A DNA stretch of 64,000 nt from Microbacterium oxydans (GCF_006540085.1 NZ_BJOG01000002.1:248001-312000), one strand, 5' to 3'; counted from the first letter of the stretch, positions 26,986 through 35,775 are shown. The notes: generated by a model not told the origin, from the letters alone. A program made the numbers and translations.

Positions 26986-28332
26986 TCAGCGCCGCCGCAC
27001 GGCGCGCAGGCCCACATGGAGCAGTTCGGGGCCGCCTTCCGTCTCGTCGAGGAGACGACCGACGGGCTGGGCGGCATCCGTGATCAGGGCGCCGTCGGCA
27101 CGCACACGCAGTCGCAGGGGCGGCCGCGGAGGGATGCCGAGCGCGGCGATGTCCGCACGCAGCACCATCGCGAACTCGAGAGCATCACCCGCGCGGGTCA
27201 CGTCGTAGTGCCACTGCCCGGCGTCGTAGACGCCCACCACGTCGTCGAGCCTGTCCGCGGGGCCGAGCTCGACCTTCTCCGGCGCCTTCTCGATGCCGCG
27301 AAGGTTGCGGAAGCACCAGTCGACGACGGCCGTCCCCAGCGCTTTCCCGCCACCGCTGTTGGTCAGGACCGTGACCGCGAGGTCTTCGTCGGGGGCGAGG
27401 ACGAATTCGCTGAGCTGCGTGTCGGCGATGTTCCCTCCGTGCATCACGACCCGCGCCGAACCGTGATGGCCGAGCAGCCACGGCAGGCCGATCGCATCGA
27501 CGGGCGGGCCGGCCGCGAGGTGGGGCTGCTGCATCAGGAGTCGCGTGGCGTCGCTGACCGGCGTCGTTCCCGAGGTCTCGCCGCGCATCTGGAAGCGGGC
27601 GTATGCGAGCTGATCGCGTACGGACGACACGATCCCGCCCTCCGGTGCGATGTCACGGGTCAGCGGCCAGTGCGGGAACGTCGTCATCGCTCCTGACCCG
27701 TCGGGGACGTGACCCACCGCGTGCGGACGGGCGATCACATCCCAGGGGAAGAAGAACGTCTCCGACATGCCCAGAGGATCGAGCACGACGCGCTGCACGG
27801 CACGTTCGAACGTCTCGCCGGTGACCCGCTCGATCACACGGCCGAGCAGCCGGATTCCCGCGTTGCTGTACGAAGCGATGGTGCCGGGAGGGAAGAGCTG
27901 CGGGAGCTCGGCGAAGGTCGCGACGTTGCGGGCGAGGGCATCGTCGTCCCACCCGGGGCGCTCATCCGCATCGCCGAGGAAGCCGCCGGAGTGCGTGAGG
28001 AGATGCCGGATGCGCAGCTCAGCCAGCGCCTCCTCGTCGGCGAGCCGGAGGCCGGGGAGCACCTCGACCACGCGGGTGTCGAGGTCGATGGCCCCGGTCT
28101 CGACCAGATGCATCGCGACCGTCCCGGTGAAGGTCTTCGAGGTGGAGCCGATCTGGAACAGGGTGCGCTCCGTCACGGCTGCGCCCGTGTCGACCGCCGC
28201 GACACCGGTCGTCGAGACGATCTCCCTGTCCCCGTCGATCACCCCGACGACCGCGCCAGGCACGTTCAGGGCAGCGGCCGTCTCATCGAGGAACCCCTGC
28301 AGGTCTGCGCTCGTCCCCTGTGTTGTGCTCAT
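26986..28332 (-). CDS. Serine hydrolase, class C beta-lactamase/D-aminopeptidase family (paralog 2)
   Basis: A 448-residue cytoplasmic SxxK hydrolase with Ser63-Thr-Ser-Lys66, Tyr155-Ser-Asn157 and the third-motif region HGGN. The spacing of the two first motifs is identical to paralog 1, indicating common ancestry, but the sequence between them is diverged, so a different substrate range is likely. The ATG at 28332 overlaps the D-aminoacylase stop by ATGA. Role inferred: stereospecific cleavage of imported peptides or amides. Confidence 0.88.
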   Translation of the reverse strand: MSTTQGTSADLQGFLDETAAALNVPGAVVGVIDGDREIVSTTGVAAVDTGAAVTERTLFQIGSTSKTFTGTVAMHLVETGAIDLDTRVVEVLPGLRLADEEALAELRIRHLLTHSGGFLGDADERPGWDDDALARNVATFAELPQLFPPGTIASYSNAGIRLLGRVIERVTGETFERAVQRVVLDPLGMSETFFFPWDVIARPHAVGHVPDGSGAMTTFPHWPLTRDIAPEGGIVSSVRDQLAYARFQMRGETSGTTPVSDATRLLMQQPHLAAGPPVDAIGLPWLLGHHGSARVVMHGGNIADTQLSEFVLAPDEDLAVTVLTNSGGGKALGTAVVDWCFRNLRGIEKAPEKVELGPADRLDDVVGVYDAGQWHYDVTRAGDALEFAMVLRADIAALGIPPRPPLRLRVRADGALITDAAQPVGRLLDETEGGPELLHVGLRAVRRR

Positions 28333-29816
28333 GATGCATCCCCCCGCACGGCGCGCCCCGGAAGCGCAGCGGTCACGAGCTCTCCTTCGTGCACGACGCG
28401 AGTGCCGTGCACGAACAGCTCCCGTACGCCCTGCGACGGTCGGGTCGGATCGGCGTAGGTCGCCCTGTCGCTCAGCGTCGTCGGGTCGATCACCACCACG
28501 TCCGCATCCGCTCCGACGGTCAGATGCCCCTTGCTCCGCATCCCGGACGAGACCTCGTCCAGCACGCGGGCGGGCAGGAAGGAGCAGCGGCGGAAGGCGT
28601 CGAGCCAGCTCCACGTGCCGCTCTCGAGCACCATGAGCCGGAGCGACTTGGCGAACGTGCCGGCGGTGCGCGGATGCGTGTGCCCACCGGGAGGGAGCGG
28701 CCAGTCGCGCTGCTCGTACAGCGTGCGGCCGTCGATCCCCGTCCAGGAGACCGGCATCGCGTCGCTCGCCACGATCGCGTCGGGGTAGGCGAGTGCGCGG
28801 TGCAGGTGCGCGCGGTCGAACGGATCGGCCTCGTCGAGGAACGTCACGATGCAGGTCGCTCCGGGGTCGGTCGCCCGCACCTCCCGCAGCCGGGCTTCGT
28901 CGGCGATGCGCTCGCCGGTGTCCACGAGCACCAGCGAGCTCGGGGTGATGCCCAGGCCCGGGAGCTTCTCGGGAGCGAGGAAGAACGCGCCGATCGCGGT
29001 GCTGCCCGCGCCGTAGGGGTAGGCCTCGACCGTGACGCGGGACCCGGCGGCGCGGCTGCGGTCGATCAGCCCCAGCACGCGGTCCACGTGCCGCAGCGAG
29101 GTGCTGTTCACGTGGCAGTGGTGCATCGCGGCACCCGTCTCGGCGGCGGCGCGGACGAGCTCCTCAGAGCCGTCGATCGGAGTGCGGGGGTCGGCTTCGA
29201 TCAGCTCTCGCACATGCGTGAAGGTCGGAGCGTGCGCGGCGGCGGCGAGGCGAGAGAGGTCGAGGTACTCGTCCGGATCGGAGCGTGGCGCGTACCCCAT
29301 GAGCACGCCGATGCCGAGGGCACCGGCCCCCAGTTCGTCCTCCAACAACCCCAGCCAGCGGCGGCGCTCCGCGGGGGAGGACGAGCGCTGCCACTCCGGC
29401 TTGCCGAGCAGATCCATCGACGCGGTGAAGTCGGCGACGGGCACCCGGTCGAGGTGCGCGTACGCCCGCGCCTGCGACCAGGAGGCCGAGAACCCGTAGT
29501 TCAGCGGTCGGCCGTCCGCGGCGGCACGGGCGAGGGCTTCGGCGATGGGCATGAGTCCGGCTTCGAGGTCGAGTGCCGTGGTGACGCCGTCCATCGCCTG
29601 CAGCCGCTGTCCCGCGATGGAGTGCACGTGGCTGTGCAGGTCGACGAACCCCGGCCCGACGATGAGACCGGTGGCGTCAACCACCTCGGCATCGGCCGGC
29701 GCCGTGAGTCCGTCGCCGAGAGCCGCCACGCGCCCGTCGGCGAGGAGGAGGTCGGTGATCCGGTCGGTCTCCGTCTTCGGGTCGATGACGCGCCCGCCGC
29801 GCAGCATAGTGTCCAC
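28329..29816 (-). CDS. N-acyl-D-amino-acid deacylase / D-aminoacylase-type amidohydrolase
   Basis: A 495-residue amidohydrolase with the metal-binding HxH (His61-Ser-His63, in GFVDLHSHVHS) and the D-aminoacylase-family segments THVRE, HHCHVNS, YPYGAGST and ASDAMPVSWTG, ending in the usual beta-sandwich (GADADVVVIDP). Related enzymes release D-amino acids from N-acyl-D-amino acids or D-containing dipeptides. First gene of the operon. The GTG at 29816 is preferred because AGGGTG lies 6 nt upstream; the in-frame ATG at 29807 has no RBS. Confidence 0.88.
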   Translation of the reverse strand: MDTMLRGGRVIDPKTETDRITDLLLADGRVAALGDGLTAPADAEVVDATGLIVGPGFVDLHSHVHSIAGQRLQAMDGVTTALDLEAGLMPIAEALARAAADGRPLNYGFSASWSQARAYAHLDRVPVADFTASMDLLGKPEWQRSSSPAERRRWLGLLEDELGAGALGIGVLMGYAPRSDPDEYLDLSRLAAAAHAPTFTHVRELIEADPRTPIDGSEELVRAAAETGAAMHHCHVNSTSLRHVDRVLGLIDRSRAAGSRVTVEAYPYGAGSTAIGAFFLAPEKLPGLGITPSSLVLVDTGERIADEARLREVRATDPGATCIVTFLDEADPFDRAHLHRALAYPDAIVASDAMPVSWTGIDGRTLYEQRDWPLPPGGHTHPRTAGTFAKSLRLMVLESGTWSWLDAFRRCSFLPARVLDEVSSGMRSKGHLTVGADADVVVIDPTTLSDRATYADPTRPSQGVRELFVHGTRVVHEGELVTAALPGRAVRGDAS

Positions 29817-29996
29817 GCTGTCACCCTGCCACGCGGGACGAGGGCGATCCGGTGCGGTGCGACGAAACCGGGTGGTGGTTCCGGTGCCGCCGTACAACCC
29901 GTTCTGCGCGCCCCGGTCCACGGGGAGGTGCACGGGAAGGCGTCGACAGACATAATGTACTGGGGATGTGACCGTGCACACGCAAGGAGGCAAGTG
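29817..29996. promoter_or_regulatory. Divergent promoter region between the D-aminoacylase operon and lacI, with a LacI-type operator
   Basis: TAATGT (29953-29958) is a candidate -10 for lacI, and its overlapping reverse AATGTA reads TACATT on the minus strand, a -10 for the D-aminoacylase operon, giving a leader of about 130 nt. Bases 29964-29983 share 13 of 20 positions with the perfect palindrome in front of mmsA, including GATGTGA and CACA. The lacI RBS AAGGAGG is at 29984-29990. LacI may therefore regulate itself and possibly the large operon. Confidence 0.5.
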
Positions 29997-31010
29997 ATGT
30001 CCACCGCCTCCGAGCGCGCCCGCCTGCCGAGTATCCGCGACGTCGCCCGCCTCGCCGGTGTCTCGCATCAGACCGTGTCCCGCGTGCTCAACGACCATCC
30101 GAGCATCCGGCCGGAGACGAAGGCGAAGGTGCTCGACGCCATCTCGGTCCTCGACTACCGGCCCAATCTCGCCGCGCGCGCCCTGGTCACCAGCAAGTCG
30201 AACATGCTGGGGATCCTGTCCGCGACGATCGGCGAGTTCGGACCCACCTCGTCCATCGCCGGCATCGAGGATGCGGCGCGGGAGGAGGGCTATTCGGTCT
30301 CGACGCTGAACCTCGCCGACACGACGCCGGAGGCGATCGGCCATGCGGTGCGGCAGCTGTCGCGGGAGCAGGCCGATGGGATCGTGGTGCTCGCCCCCCA
30401 GGTGCGGGTCTTCCATGTCCTGCGCGGCATGTCCGTCGACATGCCGTTCGTGACGCTGCAGACGGCGTCCGGATCCGACGGCGTGAGTCTGTCGGCGGAC
30501 CAGGTGGCCGGTGCGAAGGCGGCAACGGAGCACCTCATCTCCCTCGGACACAGCGACATCCTGCACCTGGCGGGTCCCCAGGACTGGATCGAGGCGGAGT
30601 CGCGCATGCGGGGCTATCTGGACGGATTGCGTGAGGCCGATCTGCCCACGTTCCCGCCCATCCGTGGCGACTGGACGGCGGACTTCGGGTATTTCGCGGG
30701 CAAGGAGCTCTCGCTTCGACGCGACTTCACGGCGGTGTTCGCCGCGAACGATCTGATGGCCATCGGTCTGATGCACGGGTTCCGGGATTCGGGCGTGCGG
30801 GTGCCGCACGACGTGAGTGTCATCGGCTTCGACGACATCCCCGTCGCGGCACACGTCGCTCCGACGTTGAGCACCGTGCACCAGGACTTCCCCGAGCTCG
30901 GTCGTCGGGCGGTGCGGATCCTGCTCGCGGAGATCCGCGGCGAGCAGGTGCCGGCCTTCGGTCCGCTGCAGACGATCCTGCGCGCCCGCGAATCCGCCGT
31001 CGCCCGCTGA
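29997..31010 (+). CDS. LacI family transcriptional regulator
   Basis: A 337-residue LacI/GalR regulator: N-terminal HTH (SIRDVARLAGVSHQTVSRVL) with hinge helix (YRPNLAARALVT), then a periplasmic-binding-protein-like effector domain (VIGFDDIPVA near residue 280). The ATG at 29997 has a strong RBS. It is followed by the mmsA-mmsB-chvE sugar transporter, which carries a perfect palindromic operator, so repression relieved by a sugar is the expected mode. A weaker operator match lies in its own promoter, suggesting autoregulation. Confidence 0.93.
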   Translation: MSTASERARLPSIRDVARLAGVSHQTVSRVLNDHPSIRPETKAKVLDAISVLDYRPNLAARALVTSKSNMLGILSATIGEFGPTSSIAGIEDAAREEGYSVSTLNLADTTPEAIGHAVRQLSREQADGIVVLAPQVRVFHVLRGMSVDMPFVTLQTASGSDGVSLSADQVAGAKAATEHLISLGHSDILHLAGPQDWIEAESRMRGYLDGLREADLPTFPPIRGDWTADFGYFAGKELSLRRDFTAVFAANDLMAIGLMHGFRDSGVRVPHDVSVIGFDDIPVAAHVAPTLSTVHQDFPELGRRAVRILLAEIRGEQVPAFGPLQTILRARESAVAR

Positions 31011-31142
31011 CTCGTTCCCGGCGGCGCTGCGCGAAGGCTCGCGAACCCATCGAATCCTTTCGATCCGCGCTGTCGCCCGGGGGCTCGCGATCGCGCGCAT
31101 CTCGGCAGTGTCACGGTCCGGAATCGAAATGCCGATGCCGAC

Positions 31143-31174
31143 TTGACAGCGGTCCCGACGAAGACGACGATATA
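31143..31174 (+). promoter_or_regulatory. Candidate promoter of the mmsA operon
   Basis: TTGACA (31143-31148) is a consensus -35 box; the -10 is ambiguous (GATATA at 31169 or a box overlapping it, 18-20 nt downstream). The operator palindrome begins 2 nt after this region. The rest of the 31011-31142 stretch is GC-rich, with no gene seen. Confidence 0.5.
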
Positions 31175-31175
31175 G

Positions 31176-31195
31176 CGATGTGAACGGTCACATCG
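31176..31195. promoter_or_regulatory. Perfect 20-bp palindromic operator upstream of mmsA
   Basis: CGATGTGA-ACGG-TCACATCG: eight perfectly paired bases on each side of a 4-bp centre, placed just downstream of the -10 region and 30 bp before the mmsA start. Likely bound by the LacI regulator encoded upstream, blocking transcription when no inducer is present. TGTGA/TCACA half-sites resemble CRP sites, but the 4-bp centre differs from the CRP spacing of 6. Confidence 0.7.
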
Positions 31196-31224
31196 AAGGT
31201 GACCGCACGTCGCGAGGAAGATCC

Positions 31225-32793
31225 GTGAGCACCACAGCAACGTTGCCTACCGTGTCAGGCCCCATCCTGGAGATGCGCAGCATCACCAAGGAGTTCCCCG
31301 GGGTCAAGGCGTTGGCCGACGTCTCCATCACCGTCCGAGCCGGCGAGATCCACGCGATCTGCGGTGAGAACGGCGCCGGGAAGTCGACCCTGATGAAGGT
31401 CCTGTCCGGGGTGTACCCCTACGGGACCTACGACGGCGAGATCCTGCTCTACGGCGAGGAGCAGCGGTTCAGGGACATCGCGGCCAGCGAGCAGGCGGGC
31501 ATCGCGATCATCCACCAGGAGCTCGCCCTCATCCCCGAGCTCTCGGTCACCGAGAACATCTTCCTCGGCAATGAGATCCAGCGCGGTGGCCGCATCGACT
31601 GGACGGCTCAGAAGGAGCGGGCCATCGAGCTCCTCGCCCGCGTCGGGCTGAGCGAAGACCCCGACGCGCAGATCAAGACCCTCGGCGTCGGCAAGCAGCA
31701 GCTCATCGAGATCGCGAAGGCGCTCAACAAGGACGTCAAGCTCCTGATCCTCGACGAGCCGACCGCTGCCCTCAACGAGAACGACTCGCAGCATCTGCTC
31801 GACCTGATCCTCGGGCTGAAGGCCAAGGGCATCGCGTCGATCATGATCAGCCACAAGCTCAACGAGATCGAGCAGATCGCCGACGAGATCACCATCATCC
31901 GCGACGGTCGCACGGTCGAGACGCTCGACATCTCGCGCGGAGAGATCAACGAGGACCGCATCATCCGCGGCATGGTCGGTCGTTCCCTCGAGAGCCGCTA
32001 CCCGGATCGCACCCCCGAGATCGGCGAGGTGTTCTTCGAGGTCAAGGACTGGTGGGTGCAGCACCCGACCGTGCCCGAGCGCATGGTCGTCAAGGGCTCG
32101 AACATCAACGTGCGCCGCGGCGAGGTCGTCGGCATCGCCGGTCTCATGGGAGCGGGTCGCACCGAGTTCGCCATGAGCATCTTCGGGCGCTCGTACGGCA
32201 CCTTCCTCTCCGGAACCCTGATCAAGGACGGCCAGGAGGTCGCCCTGCACGACGTCGCCTCGGCGATCAAGCACGGGCTCGCGTACGTCAGCGAAGACCG
32301 CAAGGTGCTCGGACTCAACCTGCTCGACACGATCAAGCGGTCCATCGTCGCGGCGAAGCTCTCCAAGATCGCGCACAACGGCGTCGTCGACTCCCGTGAG
32401 GAGTTCTCGGTGGCTGAGCGCTACCGCAAGGCGCTGCGCATCAAGACGCCGTCGGTCGAAGAGGGCGTCGGCAAGCTCTCCGGTGGAAACCAGCAGAAGG
32501 TCGTGCTGGCCAAGTGGATGTTCACCGATCCCGACCTGCTGATCCTCGACGAGCCGACCCGCGGCATCGACGTGGGCGCGAAGTACGAGATCTACGCGAT
32601 CATCAACGAGCTCGCCGCCCAGGGCAAGGGTGTCATCGTCATCTCCAGCGAGCTTCCCGAACTCCTCGGCATCTCCGACCGCATCTACACCGTCTTCGAG
32701 GGTCGGGTCACCGACTGCATCCCGGCCGATCAGGCGACACCCGAGGACCTCATGCGCAGCATGACCTCCACGAACCAGAAAGCATCCGCATGA
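31225..32793 (+). CDS. mmsA: Multiple-monosaccharide ABC transporter ATP-binding protein
   Basis: A 522-residue duplicated ATPase of the xylose/ribose CUT2 type. The first domain has [17 protein letters not shown] and LDEPTAAL; the second (from ~300) has [17 protein letters not shown] and [10 protein letters not shown], with the degenerate second Walker A normal for this family. The start is GTG 31225 (GAGGAAG RBS). Drives uptake of pentoses or hexoses with mmsB and chvE. ATGA overlap with mmsB. Confidence 0.93.
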   Translation: MSTTATLPTVSGPILEMRSITKEFPGVKALADVSITVRAGEIHAICGENGAGKSTLMKVLSGVYPYGTYDGEILLYGEEQRFRDIAASEQAGIAIIHQELALIPELSVTENIFLGNEIQRGGRIDWTAQKERAIELLARVGLSEDPDAQIKTLGVGKQQLIEIAKALNKDVKLLILDEPTAALNENDSQHLLDLILGLKAKGIASIMISHKLNEIEQIADEITIIRDGRTVETLDISRGEINEDRIIRGMVGRSLESRYPDRTPEIGEVFFEVKDWWVQHPTVPERMVVKGSNINVRRGEVVGIAGLMGAGRTEFAMSIFGRSYGTFLSGTLIKDGQEVALHDVASAIKHGLAYVSEDRKVLGLNLLDTIKRSIVAAKLSKIAHNGVVDSREEFSVAERYRKALRIKTPSVEEGVGKLSGGNQQKVVLAKWMFTDPDLLILDEPTRGIDVGAKYEIYAIINELAAQGKGVIVISSELPELLGISDRIYTVFEGRVTDCIPADQATPEDLMRSMTSTNQKASA

Positions 32794-34160
32794 CCACCGA
32801 CACCACCGCAACGAAGCGCGGCTTCCACTTCAAGGACATCACGAAGATGTTCGGGGGAGGGCAGTCGACCCTCCGTCAGTTCGGCATCCTCGGCAGCCTC
32901 GTCGTGATCCTGGTCGTCTTCCAGGTGCTGACGTGGATCTTCAAGGGCACCGGACTGACGCTGTCCTCCGGCAACCTGATCAACGTCGTCAACCAGTACT
33001 CGTACATCCTGATCCTGGCCATCGGCATGGTGATGGTCATCATCATGGGTCATATCGACCTCTCCGTCGGATCCGTCGCCGCGTTCACGGGCATCGTCGT
33101 GGCCAAGGCCATGGCCGACTGGAACCTCCCCTGGCCGCTGGGCATCCTGCTCGGTCTCGGTGTCGGCGTGCTCGTCGGTGCCTGGCAGGGGTTCTGGGTG
33201 GCCTACGTCGGGGTGCCGGCGTTCATCGTGACGCTGGCGGGCATGTTGTTCTTCCGAGGCGCAAACCAGTGGGTCGGCGACTCGCAGTCCGTGCCGGTGC
33301 CGCAGGGCTTCAAGGTGATCGGTGCCGGCTACCTGCCCGAGCTGCCGTTCATCCCGGTGCCGTTCAACGTGTTCACGATGCTCCTCGCCCTTCTCGGGGT
33401 GGCCTGGATCGTGTTCTGGGAGTTCCGCACGCGTCGCATCCAGCGCAAGATGGGTGCCGACATGGCGCCGGCGTGGGTGAGCGTCACCAAGGTCGTGCTG
33501 ATCTCCGCCGTGATCCTGATCGCGGGCTGGCTGTTCGCCACCGGGCGCGAGGGCACCAGCTTCCCGATCTCCGGCATCATCCTGCTCGCCCTGGTCATCC
33601 TCTACTCGTTCATCACGAACAACACCGTCTTCGGTCGCCACATCTACGCGGTCGGCGGCAACCGGCAGGCCGCGCGCCTGTCGGGTGTGAAGGACCGCTG
33701 GGTCGACTTCTTCGTGATGATGAACATGTCGGTGCTCGCGTCGCTGGCCGGCATGATCTACGTCGCCAGGGCGACTGCCTCCGGTCCCCAGGACGGCAAC
33801 GGCTGGGAGCTGGATGCGATCGCCTCGGTCTTCATCGGTGGCGCGGCTGTCTCCGGCGGGATCGGAACTGTGATCGGGTCGATCATCGGTGGTCTCGTGA
33901 TGGCCTTCCTCAACAACGGTCTCGCCCTCCTGGGCGCCGGTGCCGACGTGGTGTCGATGATCAAGGGCCTCGTGCTGCTGTTCGCCGTCGGTGTCGACGT
34001 CTGGAACAAGCAGCAGGGCCGCCCGTCGATCATCGGATTCCTCACGCGTCGATTCGGCCGCAAGCAGGACCCGGCGACCGACACGTTCGATCCGACCAAG
34101 ACGAACTACCCCACCAGCCAGAAGTACGAAGCCCCCGCCGTCGAAGAGACGCGCGGATAG
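32790..34160 (+). CDS. mmsB: Multiple-monosaccharide ABC transporter permease
   Basis: A 456-residue permease with roughly 10-12 TM segments and the CUT2 permease motif [16 protein letters not shown], followed by the conserved [11 protein letters not shown] and [15 protein letters not shown] regions. The length above 400 aa and the inserted amphipathic segment ([14 protein letters not shown]) match the MmsB/GguB type rather than short RbsC-type permeases. Start ATG at 32790 overlaps the mmsA stop. Confidence 0.92.
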   Translation: MTTDTTATKRGFHFKDITKMFGGGQSTLRQFGILGSLVVILVVFQVLTWIFKGTGLTLSSGNLINVVNQYSYILILAIGMVMVIIMGHIDLSVGSVAAFTGIVVAKAMADWNLPWPLGILLGLGVGVLVGAWQGFWVAYVGVPAFIVTLAGMLFFRGANQWVGDSQSVPVPQGFKVIGAGYLPELPFIPVPFNVFTMLLALLGVAWIVFWEFRTRRIQRKMGADMAPAWVSVTKVVLISAVILIAGWLFATGREGTSFPISGIILLALVILYSFITNNTVFGRHIYAVGGNRQAARLSGVKDRWVDFFVMMNMSVLASLAGMIYVARATASGPQDGNGWELDAIASVFIGGAAVSGGIGTVIGSIIGGLVMAFLNNGLALLGAGADVVSMIKGLVLLFAVGVDVWNKQQGRPSIIGFLTRRFGRKQDPATDTFDPTKTNYPTSQKYEAPAVEETRG

Positions 34161-34167
34161 TAGGGGC

Positions 34168-34194
34168 CCAGGCGCGTACCGCACGCGCACCTGG
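34168..34194 (+). other. Intercistronic hairpin between mmsB and chvE
   Basis: CCAGGCGCG pairs with CGCG-CA-CCTGG (small bulge) in the 62-nt gap. Such stems commonly protect the binding-protein message and raise its level relative to the permease; that role is inferred. Confidence 0.4.
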
Positions 34195-34222
34195 ACCTTC
34201 ACACACCAGAGAAAGAGATCAC

Positions 34223-35338
34223 ATGAAGAAGATTCTTCTGTCGGCGACAGCGCTTGTCGTCGCGGGCGCCTTCGCCCTCACCGGCTGCTCCTCGGAGCGC
34301 GGTGGCACCGGATCGGGAGCGGGGGAGGAGACCGCCAAGGGCTTCGCCGCCGACGCCACGATCGGTGTCGCCCTTCCGGACAAGACCTCGGAGAACTGGG
34401 TTCTCGCCGGTCAGCTGTTCACGGACGGTCTCGAGAAGGCCGGGTTCAAGGCCGACGTGCAGTACGCGCCGGCCAGCAACACGGTCGCCGAGCAGCAGAA
34501 CCAGATCCAGGCGATGGTCACCGGCGGTGCCAAGGTCATCATCATCGGCGCGAAGGACGGCAAGCAGCTCGCCACCCAGGTCGAGGCCGCCCGTGACGCC
34601 GGCGTCACGGTCATCGCGTACGACCGTCTGATCGAGAACACCGAAGCCGTCGACTACTACGTGGCGTTCGACAACTTCAAGGTCGGTCAGCTGCAGGGTC
34701 AGGCTCTGCTCGACGGGCTCGCCGAGCGCGCGGGTCACGAGGCTCCGTACAACATCGAGCTGTTCTCGGGCTCGCCCGATGACGCGAACTCGGCCGTGTT
34801 CTTCAACGGTGCGATGGACGTGCTGCAGCCGAAGATCGATGACGGCACGCTGAAGGTCGTGTCCGGCCAGACCGAGATCGCCCAGACGGCGACCGAGGGC
34901 TGGAAGGCGGAGAACGCTCAGCGCCGCATGGACTCGCTCCTGACGTCGACGTACAGCTCCGAGACGCTCGACGGCGTCCTGTCCCCGAACGACACCCTCG
35001 CTCGCGCCATCATCACCTCGGTGCAGGGTGCGGGCAAGCCGGTCCCGGTGGTCACGGGTCAGGACTCCGAGGTCGAGTCGGTGAAGTCGATCATGGAGGG
35101 CGTCCAGTACTCCACGATCAACAAGGACACCACGCTCCTCGTCGAGCAGTCGATCAAGATGGTCGGCCAGCTCCAGAAGGGCGAAGAGGTCGACGTCAAC
35201 GACACCGAGCAGTACGACAACGGCGTGAAGGTCGTTCCGGCCTACCTGCTCGACCCGATCATCGTCACCAAGGAGAACGCGGCAGAGGCCTACGCCAACG
35301 TCCCGAGCCTCCTCGAGATCGTGAAGTCGTACCAGTAA
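34223..35338 (+). CDS. chvE: Multiple-monosaccharide ABC transporter substrate-binding lipoprotein
   Basis: A 371-residue lipoprotein with a signal peptide and lipobox LTGC (Cys22), then a type I periplasmic-binding fold (IGVALPDKTSENWV, IIIGAKDGKQLATQVEAARDAG reading as the first Rossmann half, SPNDTLARAII in the second). ChvE-type proteins bind xylose, arabinose, glucose or galactose. Last gene of the transporter operon, ended by tandem hairpins. Confidence 0.92.
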   Translation: MKKILLSATALVVAGAFALTGCSSERGGTGSGAGEETAKGFAADATIGVALPDKTSENWVLAGQLFTDGLEKAGFKADVQYAPASNTVAEQQNQIQAMVTGGAKVIIIGAKDGKQLATQVEAARDAGVTVIAYDRLIENTEAVDYYVAFDNFKVGQLQGQALLDGLAERAGHEAPYNIELFSGSPDDANSAVFFNGAMDVLQPKIDDGTLKVVSGQTEIAQTATEGWKAENAQRRMDSLLTSTYSSETLDGVLSPNDTLARAIITSVQGAGKPVPVVTGQDSEVESVKSIMEGVQYSTINKDTTLLVEQSIKMVGQLQKGEEVDVNDTEQYDNGVKVVPAYLLDPIIVTKENAAEAYANVPSLLEIVKSYQ

Positions 35339-35349
35339 GACACATCGCT

Positions 35350-35408
35350 CCGCGACGCTCGTCGTCGCGGAACACGAGCCGTCCGGACCCTCGGGTCCGG
35401 GCGGCTCG
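35350..35408 (+). terminator. Tandem hairpin terminator after chvE
   Basis: Two consecutive stems: CCGCGACG/CGTCGCGG (35350-35370) and a 15-bp stem with a single mismatch or G-T pair (35375-35389 with 35394-35408, 4-nt loop), the second followed by TTCG. Located 12 bp after the chvE stop. Confidence 0.75.
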
Positions 35409-35449
35409 TTCGCGTTGCGAGGGTGCTCGGGTCGGGTGGCTCCGATGAT

Positions 35450-35455
35450 TACGGT
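35450..35455 (+). promoter_or_regulatory. -10 box of a leaderless promoter (TACGGT)
   Basis: TACGGT, 6 nt, then the GTG at 35462 of the truncated GNAT gene. The same box with the same spacing precedes the SDR gene at 40174. Confidence 0.45.
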
Positions 35456-35461
35456 GAAGGT

Positions 35462-35710
35462 GTGAAGCTCGCTCTGCGTCCGATGATCCCCGCCGATGCG
35501 GAGACGTTCGCGTCGTGGGCCGAGGATCCGGTGTTCCGCGCACACGCGGGGTGGAGCCAGGACATGACGGTCGATCGAGTCGCCTCGTGGTGGCGCGAGA
35601 TCATCGAACACCCCGACCCCCGCTTTCTCGGCGCCGATTCGCGGTACCTGCGGTTCCACTTGTCACGGGCCGATTGGGTACGCGGCAGTCCGTTCAGGTC
35701 GGCACGCTGA
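35462..35710 (+). pseudogene. Truncated GNAT acetyltransferase (N-terminal fragment)
   Basis: The first ~55 residues (KLALRPMIPADAETFASW, then DPVFRAHAGWSQDMTVDRVASWW) look like the start of a GNAT acetyltransferase of the aminoglycoside/RimJ-like type, but the frame then diverges and stops at residue 82, before the acetyl-CoA-binding beta-strands. The promoter and start are intact. The break (around 35625) lies close to a 13-bp tandem repeat and the 3' end of the DUF222/HNH gene, so the 3' part was probably deleted or replaced during rearrangement there. A functional short protein is unlikely. Confidence 0.6.
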
Positions 35711-35715
35711 TCAGA

Positions 35716-35767
35716 GGCGTGCTCCTGAGGCGTGCTCCTGAGGCGTGCTCCTGAAGCGTGCTCCTGC
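35716..35767 (+). repeat. 13-bp tandem repeat, four copies
   Basis: Four contiguous units of GGCGTGCTCCTGA (the last AGCGTGCTCCTGC). Units 1-3 each carry a TGA on the plus strand, in three different frames because the period is 1 mod 3. The array fills the gap between the truncated GNAT stop and the convergent DUF222/HNH stop. Confidence 0.9.
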
Positions 35768-35775
35768 GAGGTGTC

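Noticed and set aside
24532..28332. A beta-lactam resistance cluster
   Set aside because: No signal peptides, no exported enzyme, and the genes are embedded in a peptide import operon; motif presence alone does not show beta-lactam hydrolysis.
31176..31195. CRP binding site
   Set aside because: The half-sites resemble TGTGA/TCACA, but the centre is 4 bp instead of 6 and a LacI gene is adjacent; LacI binding is more likely.
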